DNA of 64,000 nt from Flavobacterium sp. WV_118_3 (GCF_039778605.1 NZ_CP156060.1:930001-994000), one strand, 5' to 3'. Positions 27,922 through 37,668 are shown, counted from the stretch's first letter. The notes: generated by a model not told the origin, from the letters alone. Program-made: numbers and translations.

Positions 27922-28617
27922 CTAAAAACAAAGACTTATAGCGGTGTTTTTAGGAGCGGAATTACTCGGAATCCATTCGTGTATAGTAGCCTTTTGAAGG
28001 TTGGATAGTGGTCGGGCGTTATGAGCTAACAAATCATAAGGTACTTTGTAAATAGTACGTAGAAAAGGATAATCCTGATTGCCCTTTATTTGAGGCTGAG
28101 CTGCGCTTACTTCCATTTCAAAAAAAGCACGAAAAAGAGAGATATCGGCATTATGATTGTTTTTATTTTGAATTATTATTAAACAAAATGTGTTTATATA
28201 TATTGGTTCCGGCATCAAACGATTGTGTTTGGATTTGTTCCCCGGCAGTATTCCGGATTTTATTTTCATTACTATAATCCGGAAAGAGTGTCATAAAATC
28301 AGCAATAATTTTTTGATAGTTTTTATTGGAAAATTTTTAGGATTGCTAAATATTTCTGTTCCGATAGCATCTGGATCACTTTCATCCGATCCCGGGAAAA
28401 GGGCTTTACAACATATCCGATCGGTTGTCGGTGCTTGTGCTTTTAGCATGGAAAGAGCAGAATGGCTGGCATCGATCCATTCTGCTATGCTTGTCGTAAG
28501 TTCTGTTTGATCGTCATATTTTGGGATATTAAGTTTATGGGGTATTGTATTTGGACTGCTATTTAAAACAGCATCGTATATGCAAAACAAAGGGTCATTT
28601 TTTTTCAGATTCAGGAC
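27922..28617 (-). pseudogene. Hypothetical gene broken by frameshifts
   Basis: Three adjoining leftward frames read as one protein. The first (LKKNDPLFCIYDAVLNSS ... AEWIDASHSALSMLKAQAPT ... NPKNFPIKTIKK) is lost at a six-T run near 28309-28314. In the next frame the text continues as KIIADFMTLFPDYSNEN ... GEQIQTQSFDAGTNIYK. A second shift near 28150-28180 leads to NADISLFRAFFEMEVSAAQ ... ATIHEWIPSNSAPK, ending at TAG 27922-27924. The joined product is about 220 residues. No start codon is certain and I do not recognise the family. Decay is more likely than two sequencing errors, but the first shift is at a homopolymer. Confidence 0.55.
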
Positions 28618-28654
28618 AGGATGTAATTACCTGTTTTTAAATTGACTTGATATC

Positions 28655-28683
28655 AAAAAGACCTTCCGTAGGAAGGTCTTTTT
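28655..28683. terminator. Strong bidirectional terminator
   Basis: AAAAAGACCTTCC (28655-28667) pairs perfectly with GGAAGGTCTTTTT (28671-28683) across GTA. It lies just downstream of the leftward serine hydrolase and isolates it from the broken gene. Confidence 0.87.
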
Positions 28684-28706
28684 AGATTTTTTTAGCAGAA
28701 AAAGGT

Positions 28707-29774
28707 TTATTTTTTCAGACTTTTTAAAGCCAATGCGGCAATATCCCGCGTGATTTGCGTTGGAGAATTACAATCACAATTGTTAAATCCTACGATATAA
28801 AGATCTTCCGTGGGAAAATAAACGCCCATCGCTTTAAAACCAAAAATACTACCGCCATGTTCCCGTGTGGCGACGCCATTGATGTTTTTTAAATGCCAGC
28901 CATAACCGTATTCGATTTCCTGACCGTCGTTCAATTTATATTTTTGAAATGCTTTTGCCGCGTTACCGGCTTTTAATAGTAGATTCTGATTTAATGCATT
29001 TTGCCATTTCAGCATATCATCCAACGTTGACATCAGGGCGCCGGAAGCCGCCGGAACACTAAAATTGATGCTGGTTTTGTTCACATAACCCTGTGTTTTT
29101 TTATGATAGCCATACGCTCTTTTGGGAATTACTTTCCGGTCGCTGGCAAAATAAGAATGTGTCATTCCCAACGGATTAAAAATGGCTTCCTGTATATAGG
29201 TTTCATAGGTTTTTCCGGAAGTAAGTTCAATTAGATAGCCCAAGAGGACATAACCGGAATTATTATAGTCAAATTTTTCTCCCGGTTGAAAAGTTACGGG
29301 TTCATTTTTAAAAAAGTCGACAACCATTTTGGCAGTCATTTCTTTTTGGGCAATTTCCGATAAGGTTTTCATTTTGGTAAAATCCTTGATCCCGGAAGTA
29401 TGGGTTAGCAACTGATGAATGGTGATGTTTTTTCCATTCGGATAATCCGGAATGTATTTGGAAACAGGATCGCTCACCTTTAATTTCCCTTGTTCTTCGA
29501 GCATCAATATCGAAATGGCGGTAAATTGCTTGGTCATCGAACCGATTTGAAACACATTGTCCGGATTCAGATCCGTTTCCAGTTCGAGATTCGATTTGCC
29601 AATGGCTTTTCGGTAGACAGGTTTGCCTTTTTGAGCAATTAAAAACACACCGCCGGGACCTTGTGCTTCTTTAAATTCGGTCTGAATAATACTGTCGACC
29701 TTTCGTTCAAATTCCTGCCCCAAAAGGACGTTGGAAAGTAGTGCCCAAAACACTAGCATTACATTTTTTTTCAT
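28707..29774 (-). CDS. Serine hydrolase of the class C beta-lactamase family
   Basis: 355 residues. The signal peptide (1-about 20) ends LLGQ. The active-site SxxK is S79-M-T-K82 in IGSMTKQF and the YxN motif is Y170-N-N172 in DYNNSGYVLLG. A HxG-type third motif is likely in REHGGSIFGF. The fold is shared by AmpC, DD-peptidases and esterases; a peptidase or esterase role in the periplasm is likelier than antibiotic resistance. It is a single gene with a strong terminator. Confidence 0.88.
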   Translation of the reverse strand: MKKNVMLVFWALLSNVLLGQEFERKVDSIIQTEFKEAQGPGGVFLIAQKGKPVYRKAIGKSNLELETDLNPDNVFQIGSMTKQFTAISILMLEEQGKLKVSDPVSKYIPDYPNGKNITIHQLLTHTSGIKDFTKMKTLSEIAQKEMTAKMVVDFFKNEPVTFQPGEKFDYNNSGYVLLGYLIELTSGKTYETYIQEAIFNPLGMTHSYFASDRKVIPKRAYGYHKKTQGYVNKTSINFSVPAASGALMSTLDDMLKWQNALNQNLLLKAGNAAKAFQKYKLNDGQEIEYGYGWHLKNINGVATREHGGSIFGFKAMGVYFPTEDLYIVGFNNCDCNSPTQITRDIAALALKSLKK

Positions 29775-30016
29775 GATTAAATAAGATTGATTGATGATGA
29801 TTGTAAAAGCAATTTGCTTTGGGCTAAAATATAAAAAAATAGCAGTAAACTGGAGGATACTAAATAAACAGGAACACTTGCTTGATGCTTTTTTCAGAAG
29901 TAAGATAATTTCGTATTTATAATGTTAATGCAGTACCCATCTGTATTTTAGGGACTATTGTTAGACAATTGTAGTCTTTTACGGATAGTTTTCCCCAATT
30001 ATTCTTTAAATATACC

Positions 30017-30045
30017 TAAGTTTGCTGGCTAAAATTTTAAGCCAG
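30017..30045 (+). promoter_or_regulatory. -7 box and 5' hairpin ahead of the barrel gene
   Basis: TAAGTTTG (30017-30024) matches TAnnTTTG. Directly after it CTGGCT (30025-30030) pairs with AGCCAG (30040-30045), with the AT-rich middle able to extend the stem. The hairpin ends 4 bp before the ATG and could mask translation initiation. No good -33 box was found. Confidence 0.4.
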
Positions 30046-30049
30046 TATT

Positions 30050-30631
30050 ATGAAAAAATTATATTTTACGATTAACATTTTTCTATTTCTATTTTCCGGA
30101 ATGGTAGTACATCCGGTATTTGCGCAACCCAATAAAGGGAAATTTATAAATGCTTCTGTAGGACTTGGGATCGTATCTCCTTACGATCAGGAAACCAGAA
30201 TGACAACAGGTTCCGGATTTTATGCTCAGGGCGAATACGTTTGGTGTCCGCGTAGTTGGTTTGGTGTAATTCCCTATGCCGGGGTGGTGATTGCTAAGGC
30301 CAGATCGGAAGAAAAAGATGTAAATCAGGAGGAATACAACCTTAAAGCCAATACTGCGTTATTGGGAACCAAGGTTCGGCTTGCAGTACCTATCCCGTAT
30401 GTCGCACCATTTATCGAAGTGGGTGTAGGGGTTTCTTTGGGTTCTTTTTATACCTATACTAAAGCGGATCATTATAGTAAAAATGGATTACTAATGCACG
30501 TTCCTTTTACATTAGGATTGGCATTAGGGCGTAAACATAATGTCGAAGTAAAATTCGCCTATTATTTCCATGAATCGGTAAGACAAGATTCCGGTGGCGC
30601 GGCATTTGGACTTTCTTTTCCACTGGATTAA
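30050..30631 (+). CDS. Outer-membrane beta-barrel protein
   Basis: 193 residues. The signal peptide (1-about 26) ends HPVFAQ. Strand-like segments include FINASVGLGIVSPY, FGVIPYAGVVIAKA and FIEVGVGVSLGSFYTYT, and the closing strand is AAFGLSFPLD. This fits a small outer-membrane barrel of unknown function. It is a single gene flanked by decayed or unrelated genes. Confidence 0.7.
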   Translation: MKKLYFTINIFLFLFSGMVVHPVFAQPNKGKFINASVGLGIVSPYDQETRMTTGSGFYAQGEYVWCPRSWFGVIPYAGVVIAKARSEEKDVNQEEYNLKANTALLGTKVRLAVPIPYVAPFIEVGVGVSLGSFYTYTKADHYSKNGLLMHVPFTLGLALGRKHNVEVKFAYYFHESVRQDSGGAAFGLSFPLD

Positions 30632-30638
30632 CAGAAGT

Positions 30639-30663
30639 TTCCGGATTTTTGCAAAATCCGGAA
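30639..30663. terminator. Hairpin after the barrel gene
   Basis: TTCCGGATTTT (30639-30649) pairs with AAAATCCGGAA (30653-30663) across a 3-nt loop, 8 bp after the stop. It lacks a T-run, so it may protect the 3' end rather than terminate. Confidence 0.5.
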
Positions 30664-30821
30664 TCATAAAAGAGTTTTAATAGTGATCGCAATTACATTT
30701 TTTAGCGCTGGTATTTTTAACAATATTGCGATCGGATGTTTATTTTATCGTTCGTTTTGATTCCTATACCGGATGCGACACCTGATAATTACTTTTTTCA
30801 TCGATCGGTTTTAGAATAGTG

Positions 30822-32480
30822 TTATTGTTGCGCGATTAGAGCCGGTAATAAGAATTCCTGCATCATCCGGCGCACCTGCGGATGGGCGTAAGGTTTGTTG
30901 TAGGCCGTTGCGGTAATAACAATCACAAAAGGAACGTTTTGAAAAATATAGACTTTATTACCGCCATTTCCGCTACAGGCAAAGGCTTCATAATTTTTTC
31001 CTTTTACCGTAAAGGTTTCTTTCCAGAACAGATAACCGTATCCCGGTGTATTGGAATCTTCCGGGAAATAATTGGTAAAACTTTTCTCAACCCAGTCTTT
31101 TGAAAGGAGTTGTTTACCGTTCCACAAACCTTTGTTGGCATATAATTGTCCGTAGCGTGCCAGATCCAACGTTCGCAATTGTAAGCCGCCAGCCGTGTTG
31201 GCTACGTTTTGAGGCGTGTATTGCCATTGGTAGCTTTTAATTCCCAGCGGATTGAATAGTTTGGTCGCAGCGTAGGATTCCAGCCCTTTAGGCACCCGTT
31301 GGTTTAGAATATCACCCAAAAGGACTACCCCGGCTGTAAAATAATCCCAGTTTTTTCCGATTTGTTTTTCGGAATCCATTGGAAGATCCAATGCGAATTT
31401 AACCCAATTATCCGTAGGATACATGCTTTCTTCGTTGCCTGGCGAATCCGGATTCTGATCCGATCCGTCAAACCCGGAACTCATGGTGAGCAGGCTTTTT
31501 AAAGTAACGTTTTCTTTTGAAATAGAATAGTGCGCAAAGTCTTTTAGCTTGTAAAACTGATTCAGAGTTTGATTTTCGTTTTTAATATAACCATCCCGCA
31601 GGGCCATTCCCATAAGGGTGGAAGCAAAGGATTTTCCAACCGAGCGGGTGTTGTGAAGGGTGTTGCGATCGCTACCGTTAAAGTATTCTTCGAGCACTAA
31701 TTTTCCGTTTTGGATGACGACAATACTGGTGATGTCTTTAAAACGTTTTTCCTGAATTTTTTGGTTTAAAACACGGATCACAGTAGTGTCATAGGTAACG
31801 GTTGCTAATTGCCAGTCGCTTTTTGGGGCTATTTTCTGAATAGCGATTTGGTTTTCAGATAACGAAACTATCGGAGCGGTTACGATAAGACTTCCCTGTG
31901 CGATTAATGCACCGGTTTTGATAGTTGTACCGGATTTCAGATACGGACGGATTTCAATCGTAAGTTTGTGTTTCCCGGAAAAAAAAGCCGCTTCGCCGCC
32001 ACCGTTAAAAAAGAAACGTGACCATAAAAACCGTCCCCAGGAATCTTCTCCCGATTTACTGATTAGCGGAATCTGAAACGTGGTTCCTTTGGTTTTACTT
32101 TGAAATGTTCCCGCACCGGTATTGAGGTTTTCGGTATAAAGCAGTTTGTCGTCGGCATAAAACGAAAACTGGAAGTTTCCGGCTTGGATTAATTCGTCAA
32201 CGGTTAGATTTGGGTTTATAGTATGTAGAAAATTAACCAGCGAATTGTCCATAAAAACACGGAGGTATAAATCATTTCCGTCGCTATTCTGAAACGATTC
32301 CAGAAAATCGGTTTCCGTTAGTTGTTCCGATAGAATGGATTTGGAAAGGAAAACCAGCTTTCCAATGTTCTTTCGGTATAGGGGACTGGTGTTTAGTTCG
32401 GGGGTGGTAATGTTGTGTTGTGCCGTGACGCTAAACGATAATCCTAAAATAGTGATCATACACCAAAAGTATGCTTTCAT
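30822..32480 (-). CDS. Serine hydrolase (class C beta-lactamase fold) with N-terminal extension
   Basis: 552 residues. The signal peptide (1-about 20) ends SVTA-Q. Residues about 30-210 are a beta-rich domain without a motif I know. The catalytic domain follows: SxxK as S280-V-G-K283 in TRSVGKSFASTL, then WDYFTAGVVLLGDIL in the YxN region and CSGNGGNKVYIF in place of the third motif. This group is annotated as beta-lactamase-like serine hydrolases and includes esterases. An AraC gene lies 73 bp upstream on the same strand and may regulate it. Confidence 0.85.
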   Translation of the reverse strand: MKAYFWCMITILGLSFSVTAQHNITTPELNTSPLYRKNIGKLVFLSKSILSEQLTETDFLESFQNSDGNDLYLRVFMDNSLVNFLHTINPNLTVDELIQAGNFQFSFYADDKLLYTENLNTGAGTFQSKTKGTTFQIPLISKSGEDSWGRFLWSRFFFNGGGEAAFFSGKHKLTIEIRPYLKSGTTIKTGALIAQGSLIVTAPIVSLSENQIAIQKIAPKSDWQLATVTYDTTVIRVLNQKIQEKRFKDITSIVVIQNGKLVLEEYFNGSDRNTLHNTRSVGKSFASTLMGMALRDGYIKNENQTLNQFYKLKDFAHYSISKENVTLKSLLTMSSGFDGSDQNPDSPGNEESMYPTDNWVKFALDLPMDSEKQIGKNWDYFTAGVVLLGDILNQRVPKGLESYAATKLFNPLGIKSYQWQYTPQNVANTAGGLQLRTLDLARYGQLYANKGLWNGKQLLSKDWVEKSFTNYFPEDSNTPGYGYLFWKETFTVKGKNYEAFACSGNGGNKVYIFQNVPFVIVITATAYNKPYAHPQVRRMMQEFLLPALIAQQ

Positions 32481-32553
32481 CCTGAGTTTGTTTTTTGATT
32501 TTATGCTGTAAAAATAAGGAATCGGTTTTTTTGAAAATAGTATGAAATTAACA

Positions 32554-33363
32554 TCAGAAGTGCATTCGTTTGCGGAAAGCCAACGGTGTTATTCCCATGT
32601 TTTCTTTAAAACAACGGATAAAATGACTTTGATCGGAAAAGCCGGAATCCAGAGCAATACTTGTAAGTGGTGTATGTTTGTCCGGTAGCAAAGCAAGCGA
32701 TTTTTCCACTTTTAGCTTACGGATATAGTTGCCAAGAGAACAACCAAAATATTTAGGGAAATAACGGGAAATATGTACAGGATGAATTCCTAAAAGTGCC
32801 GAAAGCTGTGAAAGGGAAAGATCCTGGAGCGTATCCTCATGTAATATTTCCTGTAGTGGTTTTATCCAATCGGGACGTGCGGAATAAACGGTTTTATTTT
32901 GACCTTTGATGTTTTCCAATACTTCAACAAGAAGCGCGTCGGTTGCCAAATGACTGGCGTTATCATGGATTTTACTTTCATAAAAAAGTTTGTAGAACAA
33001 TAGTTTTACATCCGGATTTTTTACTGCAATACTTCCCTGTAGACTGTCGAGCGACAAATCGAATCGATCCAGCCAGTGTTGTGCTATTTCGATATGAAAC
33101 CCGCGGGTAAATCCGGGTGGTTTTTTATTGTAATGCGCATCATCCCAATTATGAAAAAGCAGCGAACCCGCTGTACATTCATAGATTTCTTTCCGGTTGC
33201 CTTCCAGCACTTTTCCCTGAATGATAAATGTAAAATAGGGTTTTTCGTGGTAATGCCAGTCTACTTTTTCATGGGTATACTCGGTATCGGTAATGGTGAG
33301 GCCTTTCCATTCCAGGTGACTGTTGGTTGCTCCGAAAAATTGTCCTGTTTTGAGTTGTTTCAT
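32554..33363 (-). CDS. AraC family transcriptional regulator
   Basis: 269 residues. The N-terminal half is a cupin (HYHEKPYFTFIIQGKVLEGN), and the C-terminal half is the AraC double helix-turn-helix: LQDLSLSQLSALLGIHPVHI, SRYFPKYFG, then SIALDSGFSDQSHFIRCFKE and GITPLAFRKR. It is upstream of the 552-residue serine hydrolase on the same strand, so the two may form an operon or a regulator-target pair. Confidence 0.87.
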   Translation of the reverse strand: MKQLKTGQFFGATNSHLEWKGLTITDTEYTHEKVDWHYHEKPYFTFIIQGKVLEGNRKEIYECTAGSLLFHNWDDAHYNKKPPGFTRGFHIEIAQHWLDRFDLSLDSLQGSIAVKNPDVKLLFYKLFYESKIHDNASHLATDALLVEVLENIKGQNKTVYSARPDWIKPLQEILHEDTLQDLSLSQLSALLGIHPVHISRYFPKYFGCSLGNYIRKLKVEKSLALLPDKHTPLTSIALDSGFSDQSHFIRCFKENMGITPLAFRKRMHF

Positions 33364-33489
33364 CTGTATAAAACGAACTGTTTTTGCAGTACGTTATTGG
33401 ATAGCAATATAAGGAAATTTATAGTTTTTAGTCGGCATTTAGGCCTGTTTTCCGGTGCTTTTTCGGATAATTAAAAAGAAAATCGTTAC

Positions 33490-34803
33490 TTAAATCAATC
33501 CGTTTTTTAGGTTTAAAGAGGTTCTTATTTCCATTTCCGTTTGTTTTACAATTTGAGCCACAACGATGTCGAGTTCTTCGGCGGAATGGTTTAGGTAGAA
33601 GAGGAGTTCCTCTAATTCGGGGCCTTCAACAGGATCAGATTGGATCAGTTCGGTGATTCCCATAATCCGGGATAATGGATTGCGGATAACATGGGATTGC
33701 AGATGCGCAATTTCCCGGAGTTTTTCATTCTTTTGTTCTATAGCAGTAATATATTCTGCTTCCGAAGTAATGTCTCTCACAATAGCGAGTCGTACCCAGG
33801 TTCCGTTAAGTCGGATGTTACTGGCATTGATGTCGACCTGAATGCGGTTTCCGTTTTTACAGTAATGTTCGTCCCGTTGGTGTACGTAATCCTGACGTAT
33901 TTTATTTCGGAAAACCGTTTCATTACAGCGTATAAGATCCGTTATTTTCATATTGAGTAGTTCCTTAATACTGTATCCGTAACAGTCTACAGCACTTTTG
34001 TTTACATGTAGCATCCGGAGGTTTTGCGGGTCATAAATGAGCATCGGTAGCGGATTAAAAATAAACAGGCTTTTATAATGGGTTACGGCATCTTCCAATA
34101 GATTTTCCCGATTAATCTTTTCCTGAATTTCCAGGCGGAGTTTCTGATATAGATTTTCCGATTTTAAAATGGTTTTTTCGAAACCGCGGATGATATATAA
34201 AATAACGGCTACCATAACCAGATTCGAAAATATAAAATTAAAGGCGTATAAAACCCATCGATCCGGAATGTTGTCGTTCATTAATTCAAGCCGATTTACC
34301 GGAAATCCTTCGTATAAGGCAATACCAAATATGAGACAGATTATGGCATTGACGGCAACCGACAAGTAGGCCATTTTTTTTGAAAACAAAAGCGTAACAA
34401 ATACACTGAGCAATAGAAGGAAGACCGTTCCGAACATTAGCGAATGCAGGGTTACGATTTTTATAATCGAAAAAGTGAGCATTACCGTAACACCAAAAAG
34501 TTTTTTAAACCGAATGTCCAGTTTTTTATGCAAAACGATTAGCACTATGGATGTAAATGCCGCCAGATCGGTTATGGCTGTCAGATAACTGTGATGTAAG
34601 CATTCGAGTATAATGCTGGGAATTAGCGCAATGATACCGGTTGGTACCGCAAATTTTATGATTTGTGTGAAAAAACGGTCTTTCCACATTTCATTTCTGT
34701 TCGGGTATTTCTTCCCGGTATGCGTTCCTCTGTTTATAAAAACGGAGTAGCTTCTCCACAATTTTTCGAGGAGTTTGATCATAGAGGAAGCGCTTGTTCT
34801 CAT
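33490..34803 (-). CDS. Membrane PAS sensor with a DHp-like segment but no ATPase domain
   Basis: 437 residues from ATG 34803; a TTG at 34824 would add seven. About five or six membrane helices occupy residues 40-220 (FAVPTGIIALIPSIIL, LFGVTVMLTFSIIKIV, FIFSNLVMVAVILYII). A PAS domain follows (about 240-365: FIFNPLPMLIYDPQNLRMLH, YGYSIKELLNMKITDLI, WVRLAIVRDIT). The C-terminal 70 residues resemble the dimerisation/phospho-acceptor helices of a histidine kinase (AHLQSHVIRNPLSRIMGITE), and the protein ends there at KNGLI. No N, G1 or G2 ATP-binding boxes exist. Either it receives phosphate from another kinase or it signals without one. Confidence 0.75.
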   Translation of the reverse strand: MRTSASSMIKLLEKLWRSYSVFINRGTHTGKKYPNRNEMWKDRFFTQIIKFAVPTGIIALIPSIILECLHHSYLTAITDLAAFTSIVLIVLHKKLDIRFKKLFGVTVMLTFSIIKIVTLHSLMFGTVFLLLLSVFVTLLFSKKMAYLSVAVNAIICLIFGIALYEGFPVNRLELMNDNIPDRWVLYAFNFIFSNLVMVAVILYIIRGFEKTILKSENLYQKLRLEIQEKINRENLLEDAVTHYKSLFIFNPLPMLIYDPQNLRMLHVNKSAVDCYGYSIKELLNMKITDLIRCNETVFRNKIRQDYVHQRDEHYCKNGNRIQVDINASNIRLNGTWVRLAIVRDITSEAEYITAIEQKNEKLREIAHLQSHVIRNPLSRIMGITELIQSDPVEGPELEELLFYLNHSAEELDIVVAQIVKQTEMEIRTSLNLKNGLI

Positions 34804-35264
34804 ATTGGGTTTGGTAAGGTTCAATTTTACGAATAAATTCTGTATCTCATCATGGCAATAAGAAGCATTTATCCTAAAAATATCAAAACCTGAAAAAATA
34901 AAAACAGTATGTTGATTAATAGGTTTTTATCATTAAATTGGAATAGGAGAATGAACCAATACAGACTTTAATACATAAGGTAAAGTAACGATCAGATTAA
35001 AAAATATACATTCAGAATGCTAACAAATGCCTCAAATGTTCGAAAATTTATCGGAAATAGTTCACAGGATCAAATGTCTTAAGCAATTAAAAATGTATCT
35101 TTCGCCTACCAGGAAAAGCTTCCGGAATTGAGTTTGGAGACTTGAATCTTGTACCGTATACGGACAGAGATGATAAAATGAAGGCAGTGGTCACAATATT
35201 TGTTTCCAAAAGGAGATTTACTTTATTTTAGACTGTCGGTAGTTTGTTAATTAAAAAAAGAGAT
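34804..35264. other. Intergenic region between two divergent sensor genes
   Basis: About 460 bp without a credible gene. It contains a perfect 10-bp palindrome, CCGTATACGG, at 35154-35163, about 100 bp upstream of the histidine kinase start. It should hold the promoters of both divergent sensor genes, but no confident -7 box was found. Confidence 0.5.
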
Positions 35265-37142
35265 ATGCATTCAGCGAAACTTCAGAATATGTGGAACGAT
35301 GCGCTATTGAACAATATGCAGCGTATCGGAAAAGAAGGTGTATTTATTGTAGATTTTGAAGGAAACATTGTTCGGGCAAATAAAAATGCCCTTGTAGCTT
35401 TTGGCCTTGACGAGGAAATCTGTCAGGGCATAAGTTGTTTTGAGTTGTTTCGACTTTCTTATGACGAAGACAGAACGCCACTGGATAAAAAAGAATTGCC
35501 GTTTTCGATTACATTACAATACGGAAAAACCATTGAAAATCAGCTGTTGGGAGTGACTATAGATATGAAACCACTCATCTGGTTGTCTGTTAGCACACAG
35601 ATAATTCCGATTTCAGATCTAAAATATGTCATGATTAGCTTTTTTGATGTGACAGAAATTGTAACGAAAAGTCAAAAATTAGAGAAGCGGAAAAATCAGT
35701 TGGATGCGCTTTTAGCTTCTATAGATGATATGATTTTTGAGGTAAGTGCTACCGGAGTAATCCTAAATTGCTGGACAAACGATAAAGACCAACTTTTCTA
35801 CGAGCCTTCTCTTTTTCTGGGAAAAAATCTGGAAACGCTGTTTCCTGGTGAACTCGGATGTTCTTTTGTAGCATTGATCAAAGATTCCTTAAGCCAAAAT
35901 AAATCACTTAGTATGGACTATCAGTCACCCGTTCAAACCAATAGCGGGTTGTGGTACAGGATGCAGGCAAGGCCAATTTATTCTTCAAAAAGCAAAGTGG
36001 CTGTAATTATTACCGATATTACCAACCGAATGAAAATTGAAGAAGAAGTACGGATTAACGAACAAAAGTTTAATCAGGCATTTCTACATTCGGGATTGGG
36101 AATGGCTTTGGTCGATACCGAAGGACATTGTATCGATGTTAATAAAACGCTGACTAAGATGTTGGGTTACGACTTGTCTGAAATGACACGAATGAGTTGT
36201 TGCGAATATACCCATCCGGATGACATGTTGCTTGTTGAGGAAAATATAAAAAAGCTAAAATCCCTCGAAAGCGCAAGTTTTACGATCAAAAAACGGTATA
36301 TCCATAAGGAAGGACACTATATTTGGTGTCTTCTCACGATGTCTACTGTTTTTAACCAGCAGGGAAGCCCCGTTTTTTTTATTGCTCAGGTTCAGGATAT
36401 CACATTGTACAGTAAATATGTCCAAACATTACAGCGCAATAACAGACAACTGGAAATTGCCACGATCGATCTGGAAACCAAACTACGGCAATTGGAAGAG
36501 TTCAATCAGATTGTAGCCCATAATCTGAGAGGACCGGCAGGTAATATCCAGATGTTGGTTGCCGAAATTGAACATGCCGATAATGAAGCCGACAGAAAAG
36601 AATGTTTGCAACTCCTGCAATCGTCCAGTGACGGCCTTATCGCAATTATGGAGGAATTGATTGAAATACTCGAAGTGAGAGGTAGTAAATCGCTCCCTTT
36701 TGAAGAATGTAATTTTGAACGACTCTATAAAAAAACGATTCAGCAGTTTTCGGCAGAAATCTATGCCAAAAGCGCTGTGATTGAAACAAATTTTGAAATC
36801 AATGCTATTTCCTATTCAAGAATTTATCTGGAAAGTATCCTGCATAATCTGATCGGTAATGCGCTAAAATACACCATACCGGGTAGGAAACCACATATTT
36901 ATATCAGATCCTATGTCGAAGAGGGAAAGAGTTGCCTGAGTGTTTGTGATAATGGAGTAGGCATTGATCTCGAAAGACATGGAGCCCATATATTCAAATT
37001 CAGGAAAACCTTCCATACCGGATACGACAGTAAAGGTATCGGACTTTTTATGACAAGACATCAGATCGAGTCATTGGGAGGACGAATATATGTGGAAAGC
37101 GAACCGGATAAAGGGAGTACCTTTTATATCCAGTTCAACTAA
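35265..37142 (+). CDS. PAS-domain hybrid-input sensor histidine kinase (cytoplasmic)
   Basis: 625 residues from ATG 35265 (MHSAKLQNMWND); a TTG at 35244 is less likely. Three PAS domains lie at about 10-130, 145-255 and 265-382. The DHp helix is EEFNQIVAHNLRGPAGNIQM with the phospho-acceptor His at about residue 419. The ATPase domain is complete: N box NLIGNALKYT, G1 DNGVGIDLERHG, G2 SKGIGLFMTRHQIESLGG. There is no membrane segment, so it senses a cytoplasmic signal. A single-domain response regulator follows 26 bp later, making a two-component pair. Confidence 0.9.
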   Translation: MHSAKLQNMWNDALLNNMQRIGKEGVFIVDFEGNIVRANKNALVAFGLDEEICQGISCFELFRLSYDEDRTPLDKKELPFSITLQYGKTIENQLLGVTIDMKPLIWLSVSTQIIPISDLKYVMISFFDVTEIVTKSQKLEKRKNQLDALLASIDDMIFEVSATGVILNCWTNDKDQLFYEPSLFLGKNLETLFPGELGCSFVALIKDSLSQNKSLSMDYQSPVQTNSGLWYRMQARPIYSSKSKVAVIITDITNRMKIEEEVRINEQKFNQAFLHSGLGMALVDTEGHCIDVNKTLTKMLGYDLSEMTRMSCCEYTHPDDMLLVEENIKKLKSLESASFTIKKRYIHKEGHYIWCLLTMSTVFNQQGSPVFFIAQVQDITLYSKYVQTLQRNNRQLEIATIDLETKLRQLEEFNQIVAHNLRGPAGNIQMLVAEIEHADNEADRKECLQLLQSSSDGLIAIMEELIEILEVRGSKSLPFEECNFERLYKKTIQQFSAEIYAKSAVIETNFEINAISYSRIYLESILHNLIGNALKYTIPGRKPHIYIRSYVEEGKSCLSVCDNGVGIDLERHGAHIFKFRKTFHTGYDSKGIGLFMTRHQIESLGGRIYVESEPDKGSTFYIQFN

Positions 37143-37168
37143 TCCGTAAGCCCTAAATACCCCTTTAT

Positions 37169-37603
37169 ATGACAAATTTACGTATTGCTATTATCGACGA
37201 TGATTCGATATTTCGTTTTATCTTCAGTAAGATGGTAAAGAAGTTTCCCGATGTTCACACGGAGGTCATCGGTTTCGAAGATGGCCTTCTGGCCCTTAAT
37301 TATTTTCAGGCGAATAAAGAAAAGAGTGAAACCTGGCCGGATATGTTGTTTGTAGACATTAATATGCCTCAGATGACCGGTTGGGAATTTATGGATGAAG
37401 TATGTCGGTTGGAATTGGATTATGTGAAAAATATTCCCGTTTTTATCCTGAGCTCTTCAACAAGTCTTGCCGATATTGAAAAAATAAACGAATATCACTT
37501 TATCGATGATTATTTGGTAAAACCATTAAAAAAGACATCATTTATGGAACTACTGCACCAGTATCACCATAAAACTGCCCGAGTTATTGAAAAACCGGAA
37601 TAA
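37169..37603 (+). CDS. Single-domain response regulator
   Basis: 144 residues, CheY-like. The acidic pocket is D10-D11-D12 (IAIIDDDS), the phospho-acceptor is D63 in LFVDINMPQMTGWEF, the switch Ser/Thr lies in FILSSSTS (about 95-98), and the conserved Lys is K118 in YLVKPLKK. No output domain is present, so it probably acts by protein contact or as a phosphate relay. It sits directly after the PAS kinase. The pattern is of the Rcp1-like receivers often paired with PAS kinases. Confidence 0.92.
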   Translation: MTNLRIAIIDDDSIFRFIFSKMVKKFPDVHTEVIGFEDGLLALNYFQANKEKSETWPDMLFVDINMPQMTGWEFMDEVCRLELDYVKNIPVFILSSSTSLADIEKINEYHFIDDYLVKPLKKTSFMELLHQYHHKTARVIEKPE

Positions 37604-37630
37604 TTGCTTTTACTACTTTAACAATCAAAT

Positions 37631-37668
37631 ACACCTGACAGGATTTTAAAACCAGTCAGGTGTTTTTT
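37631..37668 (+). terminator. Intrinsic terminator of the kinase-regulator pair
   Basis: ACACCTGAC (37631-37639) pairs with GTCAGGTGT (37655-37663), followed by a six-T run. Both stem and loop core (ATTTTAAAAC) recur in the terminator at 41332-41373. The rest of the 37604-37869 gap shows nothing clear. Confidence 0.87.
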
